Part shown: positions 27,971-36,796 of the stretch, in pieces | Layout: the number at the start of each line of letters is the position of its first letter | How positions within the stretch are numbered: the first letter of the stretch is position 1 | Source of the DNA: G963676095 sp963676095 | GTDB lineage: Bacteria > Bacteroidota > Bacteroidia > Bacteroidales > Prolixibacteraceae | DNA length: 64,000 nucleotides | Assembly: GCA_963676095.1 (NCBI GenBank) | Contig: OY781040.1 | Location: 5,580,001-5,644,000, forward strand | Reading direction: 5' to 3' | Position numbers and translations under genes: made by a program | The notes under the pieces: generated by a model | What the model saw: the letters and a program-made list of their open reading frames with translations, nothing else | What the model was told of the DNA's origin: nothing | The model's database searches: none

Positions 27971-29617
27971 ATGAATAGTAATATTAATGTAAAAATGATT
28001 AAATATCTGGCATCCGGTTTCGGGGTTAAGAAGATATTGACAACCCTTTATTTTGGGGCTGTTTTTATTTTTTTCGCATTTTTTTATAGATATCATTTGT
28101 ATTATATAGAGCAATTGCAGCTTTTCCGGTTAAGCTGGGATTACATTGCCGGATATTTTCACAAGCCGGCATCATTTTCGTGCCTGATAGGTGATTTCCT
28201 TACCCAGTTCTATTTTCTGAAAGCCGGCGGAGCTGTTATCATTACCGGCTGTCTTTTGTTGTTGAGGTATTTGATTGATTGGGGTATTTCCAGTTTTTTT
28301 TCGTGGAAATATTCTTACCTTTTGTCGCTATTATTAACAGCTTTAGTAACTAGTCTTCACTTCAATCTTGTTTATCCGCTTGCAGCAACTATTTCATTAA
28401 TAATTGCTCTGGCTGTATTTTTCTTTTATACTTCGTTACCCAATTCAACGAAAAGGATTACTGGGGGTGTAATTTTTGTCCCTATCTTATATATGACTGT
28501 CGGTTTTGCTGTTTATGTGTTTCTTTTGTTGGTCTTGTTGTATGAGCTTAAACTAAAACAAATCAACGGTAGGTTGGAATGGGCTTACGGTTTTGTACTT
28601 ATCCTGATAGCATTTATTACACCGGCTTTGATGCGAACCTGTTATTACCTGACTCTCAGGCAGGCCTATAAATATCCGGTTACAGAATTGACAATGCCCG
28701 TTCCTAATTTTGTACTTGAAACGTTATTTTCCCTCGATTGCGAATGGTATTTTAACCATCCGGAAAAGACCATCGAACTTGCCCGGAAAGCCCCGGTAAA
28801 AAGCCGTTATGTTCTTTATTATTATAATCTGGCATCTGCAGCCATTAACAAACTACCCGAGAATCTTTTATCGCTTAATCAGAAAGGGGTAAACGGGATG
28901 TTTATCCCTCTTGATGATCAAACAAATTTTATTAGCCTGCTCTTGGGAAACGAGGTATATTATTTTATCGGAGATATAAATGCTTCACAGCATTATGTAT
29001 TAATGGCCAATACTTTTTCTCCCCAATGCGAAAGCTCCAGAATGATTCGTAGGATGGCAGAGACCAATATCGTCAACGGGGAATATGCAGCTGCAGGGAA
29101 ATACCTGAAAATACTTGGTCAAACCTTGTTTTACAGGCGGTGGGCCCATAAAATGGAACGATATCTCTATCATGATGAGTTTTGTAATAAAACGCCCTGG
29201 ATAGCATATAAAAGGGCACAAATGCCGCTTACCGATCATATAAAATCCAATCCTAACGGATTTACCCGTTCGCTTTACAATTTGTTGGATGATCATCCTG
29301 GTAATCAGGCTGCGTTGGATTACCTGTTAAGTATATGTTTATTAAATAAAGATCTTGATCGTTTTTACAAAGCGTTGACTACTTATCAATACCGCTATAC
29401 TAATGTTTATTTGCCCAAATTGTATCAGGAGGCCCTTATCATTTATTATGATTTACATAGAGGTAATAAAAATTTAAAAGATTTTCAGCTTTCCGGTGAA
29501 GTTGTAAGGCAGGCAATGCAGTTTAAAGAAAAGTTGTATAAAAGTTCTGGTAATGAGAGAGCTTTAATTAAAGATTTTGGGGGAACTTATTGGTTTTACT
29601 ATAGTTTTGCGGTTTAA
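27971..29617 (+). CDS. DUF6057-type polytopic membrane protein, locus B
   Basis: The start is best placed at ATG 27971 (a TTG precedes it), giving 548 residues; an internal ATG at 27995 is also possible. About eight hydrophobic segments cover residues 20-225. The remaining 320 residues are soluble and helical with TPR-like periodicity. A marker stretch, DCEWYFNHPEKTIELA (about 256-271), is nearly repeated in the locus C copy. Other conserved pieces are FSPQCESSRMIRRMAE, NGEYAAAGKYLKILGQTLFYRRWA and LYQEALIIY. It is 42 bp upstream of a CxxCH-PD40 lipoprotein gene and probably works with it. The tandem copies at 5827-8892 are more distant and lack the long C-terminal extension. The function is unknown. 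Confidence 0.75.
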   Translation: MNSNINVKMIKYLASGFGVKKILTTLYFGAVFIFFAFFYRYHLYYIEQLQLFRLSWDYIAGYFHKPASFSCLIGDFLTQFYFLKAGGAVIITGCLLLLRYLIDWGISSFFSWKYSYLLSLLLTALVTSLHFNLVYPLAATISLIIALAVFFFYTSLPNSTKRITGGVIFVPILYMTVGFAVYVFLLLVLLYELKLKQINGRLEWAYGFVLILIAFITPALMRTCYYLTLRQAYKYPVTELTMPVPNFVLETLFSLDCEWYFNHPEKTIELARKAPVKSRYVLYYYNLASAAINKLPENLLSLNQKGVNGMFIPLDDQTNFISLLLGNEVYYFIGDINASQHYVLMANTFSPQCESSRMIRRMAETNIVNGEYAAAGKYLKILGQTLFYRRWAHKMERYLYHDEFCNKTPWIAYKRAQMPLTDHIKSNPNGFTRSLYNLLDDHPGNQAALDYLLSICLLNKDLDRFYKALTTYQYRYTNVYLPKLYQEALIIYYDLHRGNKNLKDFQLSGEVVRQAMQFKEKLYKSSGNERALIKDFGGTYWFYYSFAV

Positions 29618-29659
29618 TATCAATCAAATTGATTATAACATTTTTAATATCTACTTCAA

Positions 29660-31123
29660 ATGATTATTAAAAAGATAACATATCCGATGTTGTTGCTTGC
29701 ATTGTTTGTATCATGTAATTCCGATATTAAAAAGGGGACTATCTCTGACGCATACCCCCGGATTGTACCGGATTATGAAAATATTTGTATCCCTTATAAT
29801 GTGGCATCTTTGAACTTTTCGCTCAAAAGTGAAAGAGTGCAGGTGAAATTAGAATCGAAAGATGGCAGTCTTGTCGTTAAGGGGAAGAAAAGAATAATTT
29901 TTCCTTTAAAAAAGTTTAAAAGAATATTACAAAGAAGTATAGGAGATACGATATGGATTACCGTAAGTTCAAATATCCATGACAAGTGGACTACCTATAA
30001 ACCATTTTTTTGGAAAGTTGAGGCAGAACCTGTCGATTCTTTTCTTACATATCGTTTAATTGAACCGGGATATGAAGTTTGGAATAAAGTAGCCATCGCC
30101 CAGCGAAATGTTACAAACTTTACGGAGACCTATATTGCTGACAATAATCTTGTTGATAATAGTTGCATGAATTGCCATATTCCTAATAAACACAACCCTG
30201 CACAATCGTTCCTCCATATTCGGGGAGAAAAGGGAATGACAGTTATCGCCGATAATAAAAGGTTGTATTGCATCAATACCAAATTAAAGGGAGCCTATTC
30301 AAATATGACTTATGGTAACTGGTCCCCATCCGGCGATTATATCGCATTCTCAACCAATGCCGTATTACCATCGACCCATAGCATCCATGACGAGCGGGCT
30401 TTTGTTTATGATACCCTTTCCGATGTGGTGGTTCTCAACCTTAAAAAAAACGAGGTGTTGAGATGTAATTTATTGGAACGAAAGAATATACTTGAAACTT
30501 TTCCTGAATTTTCTTCAGACGGGGAAAAGTTGTTTTATTGTTCTGCAAAAAAGATTCCGTTGCCTGAAGAATACGACAAATTGCAATATAGTATCTGTTC
30601 AATCGATTTTGATGGCACAACCGGTGTTTTCGGTACCAGCGTCGATACGCTTTTTAATGGTCCGGAGATGCATAAGACCGTAAGCGAGCTAAAAGCTTCT
30701 CCTGACGGGAAATATCTTGCTTTTGACTGTTTCAGCTATGGCACTTTCCCTTTATGGCACAACGATGCAAAGATTTATTTGTACAATTTGACAACAGGGA
30801 GGACCGATACTTTGCCTGAGCTAAACAACAATGCCCGATATTCGAATTCTTATCATAGCTGGTCAACAAACAGCCGCTGGTTGGTTTTTTCCAGCAAAAG
30901 GGACAATGGCTTATACAGCAAGATTTATTTTTCATACATCGATAAAAACGGGCAGGCCCATAAACCTTTTGTTTTGCCGCAAAAAGATCCGGAGTTTTAT
31001 GATTTCTTCCTGAAGTCCTACAATGTGCCGGAATTAATGAAAACAGCAGTGCCTTTTACCGCTTCAGATATTGAGAAAATATATCGTACAGGAAAAGCAG
31101 AGGCCTTATATGAGAAAAAGTAA
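29660..31123 (+). CDS. CxxCH-containing PD40 propeller lipoprotein, locus B
   Basis: This 487-residue protein has a lipobox ending at Cys19 (LFVSC). The N-terminal domain (30-150) contains IVPDYENICIPYNVASLNF and YRLIEPGYEVWNKVAIAQRN. CMNCH at 169-173 is the c-type haem-like motif. The propeller follows (NWSPSGDYIAFS; EFSSDGEKLFYCS; KASPDGKYLAFD; SWSTNSRWLVFSS). The C-terminus PFVLPQKDPEFYDFFLKSYNVPEL is shared with both other copies. It lies 42 bp after the DUF6057 gene, so the two form an operon. A 275-bp stretch (30494-30768) is about 98 percent identical to the locus C copy while flanking coding sequence is clearly more diverged. A haem-binding or sensor role is inferred from the motif only. 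Confidence 0.8.
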   Translation: MIIKKITYPMLLLALFVSCNSDIKKGTISDAYPRIVPDYENICIPYNVASLNFSLKSERVQVKLESKDGSLVVKGKKRIIFPLKKFKRILQRSIGDTIWITVSSNIHDKWTTYKPFFWKVEAEPVDSFLTYRLIEPGYEVWNKVAIAQRNVTNFTETYIADNNLVDNSCMNCHIPNKHNPAQSFLHIRGEKGMTVIADNKRLYCINTKLKGAYSNMTYGNWSPSGDYIAFSTNAVLPSTHSIHDERAFVYDTLSDVVVLNLKKNEVLRCNLLERKNILETFPEFSSDGEKLFYCSAKKIPLPEEYDKLQYSICSIDFDGTTGVFGTSVDTLFNGPEMHKTVSELKASPDGKYLAFDCFSYGTFPLWHNDAKIYLYNLTTGRTDTLPELNNNARYSNSYHSWSTNSRWLVFSSKRDNGLYSKIYFSYIDKNGQAHKPFVLPQKDPEFYDFFLKSYNVPELMKTAVPFTASDIEKIYRTGKAEALYEKK

Positions 31124-31239
31124 CAATTAGCGATATTCTATTGAATGGTAGAAATTTTTTTTTCATTTCCGGAATTTCTTCGGGATTGATAATATTCTGA
31201 GGAATGCACACGAGGTTGGGTTAATTTTTACTAAAATAT

Positions 31240-31824
31240 CTATCTGATAAAAAGCCAGAAAAACAAAAGAGACAATAACCCTTCATCAACAATGGCTTTC
31301 CTGATAAAAGATTTTGCATTGGTGAGTTGATTTTCGACTGTCTTTTTTGTAATATTCAGCTTTACGGAAATTTCTTCATTTGACAGACCATCTTTTTTAC
31401 TAAGAAGAAAAATGGCCTTCTGCCGGGGAGGTAACCTGTCAATTATTATCTCTGCCTTTTCCAGTAAATCGTTATATTCAACTTCTGTTGCAGTGGTATT
31501 ATCATCTTCTGAAGAATACTCTGCAAATTTCTGAAGATGTTTCCTTTCCCTTATTAATTGCCTGAAATGTTTCCGGATTATGTTGTAACAAACCGTGAAG
31601 ATCCATCCATCCAGGTTCCTGATGTCTTTCAGTTTTTCACGATCTTTCCAGAGGCAGACAAAAACTTCCTGTACAATGCTTTCTGCATCTTCTTTATTTT
31701 TCAGGTTTCGTAAGGAAAAAGCATACACTTTTTTATTGTATTTACTGAAGATTTTATCAAAAGAAAGGGCATCTCCTTTTATAAAATCGAGAATTAATTT
31801 ATGATCAAGGCTTTCAATCGGCAT
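31240..31824 (-). CDS. ECF RNA polymerase sigma factor (FecI-like), locus C, inverted
   Basis: This 194-residue ECF sigma factor has region 2 with EDAESIVQEVFVCLWKDR (about 45-62) and region 4 with LPPRQKAIFLLSKKDGLSN followed by a helix-turn-helix (EEISVKLNITKKTVENQL). The C-terminus is a hydrophobic tail (GLLSLLFFWLFIR), again reminiscent of the locus B factor. Unlike loci A and B, this gene is transcribed away from its fecR, across a 321-bp divergent intergenic region. It ends 116 bp from the stop of the locus B PD40 gene and converges with it. It is still likely to be the partner of the FecR at 32146. Confidence 0.9.
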   Translation of the reverse strand: MPIESLDHKLILDFIKGDALSFDKIFSKYNKKVYAFSLRNLKNKEDAESIVQEVFVCLWKDREKLKDIRNLDGWIFTVCYNIIRKHFRQLIRERKHLQKFAEYSSEDDNTTATEVEYNDLLEKAEIIIDRLPPRQKAIFLLSKKDGLSNEEISVKLNITKKTVENQLTNAKSFIRKAIVDEGLLSLLFFWLFIR

Positions 31825-32145
31825 GCAAACAGAATTTTAAGTGATACGACAAATAATACGCCTCTATCGTAATATATTACATAAAAAACTGGGCATTCAA
31901 TGGGTAATTTCGCCTTAAATATACCTATTTTATTGAATTTATGAGTATGATAAAGTGAATCCGCTTTATTATTGAATGGATTTATCAGTGAATACAACCG
32001 CATTTTTTACAGCTATTATCTGGAATGATTATAAATTATTTTTTGTATGGGAGTTTTTGAGGGTATCGGGAACATTACTTAAAAAGCAATTCAAATTGGG
32101 ATCAATAGGGTAATTTGATTAAAAAACGATTTGTAAAACACACTA
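31825..32145. other. Divergent intergenic region, sigma C / fecR C
   Basis: This is 321 bp of AT-rich sequence between divergent starts. No convincing coding frame was seen. A TTATTGAAT direct repeat occurs at 31930 and 31969. Both promoters must lie here, but none could be assigned with confidence, and the 14-bp motif of locus A is absent. Confidence 0.5.
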
Positions 32146-33219
32146 ATGGGGAAAGTCGATTTTGATACCATAAAGCGTTACCTGGATGGGAACGAACAAA
32201 AAGGGGATAGAGAAAAAATTATTTCTTGGTTTTCCGGTTATGAAGAGAACGAGGATTTGCACCGGCAATATAATCGTTACTGGCTTGGTTTACCGGATGT
32301 TTTACAGGTTGATGGGTATGATGAAGAAAAAATGTTGGGAAAAATTTACCATAAAATAAAACTTGAAGAATTGCAATTCCGGGAAAAGTTGAGAAAGAGA
32401 AATGTAGTGCAAAAAGCAATTTCAATAATCACGAAGGTTGCTGCCGTTTTGTTTATTCCCATGACCATTTTTGTTTTAATGAATTGGGACCGTTTCCTGT
32501 CAGCAGAAGATCAAACAACCTTCTCGGAAATACATGCTCCCAAAGGGACCCATACAAAATTTAATCTTCCAGACGGTTCCACTGGTTACCTGAATGGCGG
32601 CTCAACCGTGTGGTTTCCTACCGTTTATAGAGGAAAATCAAGAGAAGTTACACTGGAGGGAGAAGCATACTTCAATGTTCGGTCCAATCCTAAAAAGCCT
32701 TTCGTGGTTTCCGGTACAAATATCAAGGTCGTTGCTCGTGGTACCTCGTTTAATGTTGAAGCGTATCCTGAAGATAACATAAATAAGATAACCCTTGTAA
32801 AGGGTAGCGTAGAAATAATTGGGAACAAGGAAGATCAGGTTCAGGATTTTGGATTTCTTACACCGGGATCAATGTGTGTATTTAACAAGGAAAAGTTTTC
32901 TTATCGATTCATGCACGTCGATGCAGATAAAATCGTGTCGTGGAAAGATGGCAAGCTGGTTTTTATCAATGAACCGTTTGATGAAGTCGTGAAAAAGTTA
33001 AACCGGAGATATGGGGTCAATATTGTTATCAAGGATGAAAAACTAAAAGATTATACCTACCTGGCTACTTTTGTTGAGGATGAGACACTTGATGAAATTT
33101 TGAAGCTGTTGAAGCTTTCTGCCCCGATTGAAGTGGTGGATAGGGGACGGAAGATAGGGCCTGACGGTTCCTATAAGGAAAGGACTATCGAGTTTTATTT
33201 TAAAACCCAGAACAGATAA
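32146..33219 (+). CDS. FecR-family anti-sigma factor, locus C
   Basis: This 357-residue protein has a cytoplasmic N-terminus (1-88), a membrane helix at about 91-113, a FecR domain at about 125-222 (LPDGSTGYLNGGSTVWF; GEAYFNVRSNPKKPFVV; ARGTSFNVEAY) and a DUF4974-type C-terminal domain at about 268-340 (NEPFDEVVKKLNRRYGVNI). It is divergent from the sigma gene at 31240 and upstream of an STN-type susC, with a hairpin between them. Confidence 0.9.
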   Translation: MGKVDFDTIKRYLDGNEQKGDREKIISWFSGYEENEDLHRQYNRYWLGLPDVLQVDGYDEEKMLGKIYHKIKLEELQFREKLRKRNVVQKAISIITKVAAVLFIPMTIFVLMNWDRFLSAEDQTTFSEIHAPKGTHTKFNLPDGSTGYLNGGSTVWFPTVYRGKSREVTLEGEAYFNVRSNPKKPFVVSGTNIKVVARGTSFNVEAYPEDNINKITLVKGSVEIIGNKEDQVQDFGFLTPGSMCVFNKEKFSYRFMHVDADKIVSWKDGKLVFINEPFDEVVKKLNRRYGVNIVIKDEKLKDYTYLATFVEDETLDEILKLLKLSAPIEVVDRGRKIGPDGSYKERTIEFYFKTQNR

Positions 33220-33274
33220 TATAATTATTAACATAAAACAATTTGTATGAAAGAAACATGATACCAAAAAGAAT

Positions 33275-33300
33275 CAGGAAAGTGTGTCCGCACTTCCCTG
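33275..33300 (+). terminator. Hairpin between fecR and susC, locus C
   Basis: CAGGAAAGTG (33275-33284) pairs with CACTTCCCTG (33291-33300) with one mismatch and a six-base loop. It lies 55 bp after fecR and 53 bp before susC, the same place as the hairpins of loci A and B although the sequence is unrelated. Confidence 0.5.
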
Positions 33301-33353
33301 ACTTACAATTCGATTAATAGCGCATTTTCTATTAACCTTTCAAATGTAAATTT

Positions 33354-36300
33354 ATGGAAAAAAATTTAAAACTGAGGGCATTTTACCTCTGTGCCCTAAG
33401 AAAACCTTTACGAGTTATGCGTTGGAGTTTATTCTTATTTATGATGAGCATGTTCCAGGCACAGGCTATTTCTGTTCTTGCTCAAAAAACAGCACTTTCC
33501 CTGAACTTAAAAAACAGCACGGTTGCGGAAGTTTTAAGCGAGATAGAAGACAATAGTAACTTTTATTTCGTGTGTAACCGAAAGCTGGTCGATCTTGACA
33601 GAAGAATCAGCATTCAGGCTAATAATCAGCCCATTGAAACGATACTTTCTGAAGTATTTAAAGGGACTGATGTTCGATATATTATGACAGGCCGGCAGAT
33701 TGTATTGACCCCGGGGGAAGACAATTCTCTATGGTATGAGAGCTCTGCGCAACAAAAAAGTTCTGTCTCTGGGCGGGTAACCGGCTCTTCAGGGAGTCCA
33801 ATCCCCGGGGTAACGGTTGTGGTAAAAGGTTCTGCCCAGGGAGTTATTTCCGACCTGGACGGAAAGTATTCAATAACCAATATTCCATCTTCCTCCACGC
33901 TTGTATTTTCGTTTGTGGGAATGAAAACACAGGAAATACCTGTCGCGGGAAAATCAGTTATTAATGTAACCATGGAAGAGGAGATTGTTGGTATTGAAGA
34001 GGTCGTTGCTATTGGGTATGGTACCCAAAAAAAGGAAGACCTTTCATCATCCATAGCGACATTATCCGCAAATGAGCTCATAAAAGTTCCGGGTGGTCTG
34101 GAGGCAGGACTGCAGAGTTCTGTTCCCGGGATCCAGATTACCGGAGATAAAATCAGGATTCGAGGTGTCGGTTCTATTAATAGTACGGACCCGCTTTATG
34201 TCGTTGACGGTTTAATTGGAGGCGCTACCCCGGATGAAAGTAATATCGCCAGCATTCAAATTCTCAAAGATGCCGCTTCCTGTGCCATTTATGGCGCACG
34301 CGGAGCAAATGGTGTTATTCTGATTACGACAAAAAGAGGAACACCCGGGGCTGTCAAAATTGACTATGAAGGTTATAGCGGATTTAAAAAGCTGTCGCAC
34401 AATGTCGATATCCTGAATGGGCAACAATTGGCAGAGTTGATCAATGAGGAAATGTATAATGCAGATCCTACAAGGACCGATTATCTTGAGGCTTTATCGG
34501 ACCCGGCTTCTATCGGGAAAGGTTATAATATGGTGGATGCCTTGCTGCATACTGGGTTCTATCAAAAGCACAATATGTCAATCCGCGGAGGATCAGATAA
34601 TGCGAACTTCCGTATTAATACGACCTATACTTCGGATAAAGATGTAATAATCAAGGATAAAAATGAAAATTATGCTATCCAGTTTATCTCGGATTTTACA
34701 AAAGGAAAGTTAAAAATCGGTGAGACGGCAAAAATTAATCGTTATAAACGGGACTGGAGTAATAAAAATATCATTGATGCACAACGGTGGTCATCAACTT
34801 TACCTATTTATGACGAAACAAGTTCTACCGGCTTTGGCGGAGCGGGAAACGGAACAGACGGAGATAATCCTTTAGCCAATGCCTATTTGAATTCAAATAA
34901 CACGGAAACGCTTACTATCAATGGAAATGTTTGGGCAATTCTGGAAATTATTCCTGGTTTGAATTATAAATTCAACATGGGGGTCGATTTGACCAGGAGC
35001 AGGACCCAAAATTACGAAAGCGCCTATACCGTAGGAGATTATCAATCCAATGCAGAAGATGATCTGACCATCTCCAGTTATCAGACGAATCGTTTCTTAT
35101 ATGAAAATACCTTGTCATATGATAAAATAATCGGAAAGCACAATATTAGCGCTCTATTTGGGGTAACTTCCGAAGAAACAAAGTACAATTATGTTTATGC
35201 TTTTGCCAGTGACATGCCGAGTTCCGATATCCTGGACCTTGGAACCACACAGGATTCAGATTCGAAGGATGTTGATTCCAGCTATTCTCCCAGCGCTATG
35301 TTTTCTATGCTGGGACGTATTCTTTACAGCTATGACAGTAAATATATGCTTACGGCTAACTTCAGGCGTGATGGTTCTTCCAAATTCAGTAAAAGTAACC
35401 GTTACGGGAATTTTCCGTCCTTTTCAGCTGCATGGAGGATCAGTCAGGAGGCGTTTATGAAGCCATTAAAATTTATCAGCGATCTGAAATTACGGGGAAG
35501 TTACGGAGTACTTGGTAATTGCGATATTAATTCATTTCAATACCAGAGTACAGTAAGCTTTTCGAGTATCTGGTATTATTTAAACGATACAAAAGTTACC
35601 GGTGCACTACCGACGACCCCTTCGAACCCCGATGTAAAATGGGAAAGTCAGTATTCTACAGATTTGGGATTTGATTTGGCGTTATTTGACAACAAGCTGT
35701 CGCTCATTTTTGATTATTATAACAAAAAGACGGAGGACATGCTGGTTAATGTGCCGATATCCTATACGGCAGGATTTGTTGATAGTTCTCCTACGTTAAA
35801 TGCAGGAAGTATCAGGAACAGGGGTCTGGAATTTAATGTCACCTATAAAGATACCAAGGGGAAGTTCAACTATTCTGTCTCCGCCAATTTATCAACTGTC
35901 AAAAATGAAGTGTTAAGCCTGGGAAGTAATAATGAAATTTTAGCTGGTACTATTAATCCTGTAGGAGAAAATATTACAAGAACAGCGGTCGGCCATTCTA
36001 TTGGACAGTTCTGGGGATATAAAATGCTGGGTTTGTATAAAACCCAGGAACAGTTGGACGAAGACGCATCCTTTGCTCCGAATGCAGCTTTAGGAGATGT
36101 TCGTTTTAAAAGCACTGATGGTGAGACATTAACTGCGGCTAATGATAAAACTTTTATTGGAAATCCAATCCCGAAATTCAGTTATGGCTTTTCTACCGAT
36201 GCCAGTTATGACCTCGGTCGTAGCGGAGTAGTTGATTTGTCGATGATCTGGCAGGGATGTTATGGTAATGATATCTACAATAACAGCAGGTATTGGGGCG

Positions 36301-36767
36301 AAGGGATGTATCATTACTACAACGATTTTTCATCGACACTGGATCGTTACCGGGCGGAAGAATTAGTATTTACGAACCCCGTATCAGGAGTTACGACCGT
36401 TTACCCTAAAAATACGGATACCAATATTCCAAGGGCAGTCTTAGGCGATCCAAACCAAAACCTGAGGGCTTCGAGCCGGTTCATTGAAAACGGTTCCTAC
36501 CTGAGGTTGAAATCCCTGACAATAGGTTATACCCTGCCGAAATCACTTCTCGATAAATTTAAGATTGATCTGTTGCGTTTTTATGTTGGCGGCAAAAACC
36601 TGCTGACTGTTACCAAATACTCCGGATACGATCCTGAAGTTGCATCGGATAACAGTTCAGACAGTGGACGTTATAATTTAAACCGGGGTATCGATGCTCC
36701 CACACCCTGGGGAGTAACGTTCCCAAACACAAAGGAAGTATTTTTCGGACTTCAATGCACGTTCTAA
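33354..36767 (+). CDS. SusC/RagA-type TonB-dependent transporter with STN domain, locus C
   Basis: This 1137-residue protein has a signal peptide (core about 25-42), an STN domain at about 46-118 (LNLKNSTVAEVLSEIEDNS), a carboxypeptidase-regulatory-like domain at about 137-215, a TonB box near 212-225 (VGIEEVVAIGYG) and a plug with LYVVDGLIGG and ILKDAASCAIYGARGANGV. The barrel ends in VFFGLQCTF. It should signal through the FecR upstream. As in locus B, no glycosidase is linked and a DUF6057/CxxCH-PD40 pair follows the SusD. Confidence 0.95.
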   Translation: MEKNLKLRAFYLCALRKPLRVMRWSLFLFMMSMFQAQAISVLAQKTALSLNLKNSTVAEVLSEIEDNSNFYFVCNRKLVDLDRRISIQANNQPIETILSEVFKGTDVRYIMTGRQIVLTPGEDNSLWYESSAQQKSSVSGRVTGSSGSPIPGVTVVVKGSAQGVISDLDGKYSITNIPSSSTLVFSFVGMKTQEIPVAGKSVINVTMEEEIVGIEEVVAIGYGTQKKEDLSSSIATLSANELIKVPGGLEAGLQSSVPGIQITGDKIRIRGVGSINSTDPLYVVDGLIGGATPDESNIASIQILKDAASCAIYGARGANGVILITTKRGTPGAVKIDYEGYSGFKKLSHNVDILNGQQLAELINEEMYNADPTRTDYLEALSDPASIGKGYNMVDALLHTGFYQKHNMSIRGGSDNANFRINTTYTSDKDVIIKDKNENYAIQFISDFTKGKLKIGETAKINRYKRDWSNKNIIDAQRWSSTLPIYDETSSTGFGGAGNGTDGDNPLANAYLNSNNTETLTINGNVWAILEIIPGLNYKFNMGVDLTRSRTQNYESAYTVGDYQSNAEDDLTISSYQTNRFLYENTLSYDKIIGKHNISALFGVTSEETKYNYVYAFASDMPSSDILDLGTTQDSDSKDVDSSYSPSAMFSMLGRILYSYDSKYMLTANFRRDGSSKFSKSNRYGNFPSFSAAWRISQEAFMKPLKFISDLKLRGSYGVLGNCDINSFQYQSTVSFSSIWYYLNDTKVTGALPTTPSNPDVKWESQYSTDLGFDLALFDNKLSLIFDYYNKKTEDMLVNVPISYTAGFVDSSPTLNAGSIRNRGLEFNVTYKDTKGKFNYSVSANLSTVKNEVLSLGSNNEILAGTINPVGENITRTAVGHSIGQFWGYKMLGLYKTQEQLDEDASFAPNAALGDVRFKSTDGETLTAANDKTFIGNPIPKFSYGFSTDASYDLGRSGVVDLSMIWQGCYGNDIYNNSRYWGEGMYHYYNDFSSTLDRYRAEELVFTNPVSGVTTVYPKNTDTNIPRAVLGDPNQNLRASSRFIENGSYLRLKSLTIGYTLPKSLLDKFKIDLLRFYVGGKNLLTVTKYSGYDPEVASDNSSDSGRYNLNRGIDAPTPWGVTFPNTKEVFFGLQCTF

Positions 36768-36796
36768 TTAATCCGATAATTTAAAACCGTATTCGA

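Noticed and set aside
27275..28114. 279-codon reverse ORF
   Set aside because: It covers the end of susD, the terminator and the start of the DUF6057 gene on the other strand; its composition is not protein-like and the forward genes are certain.
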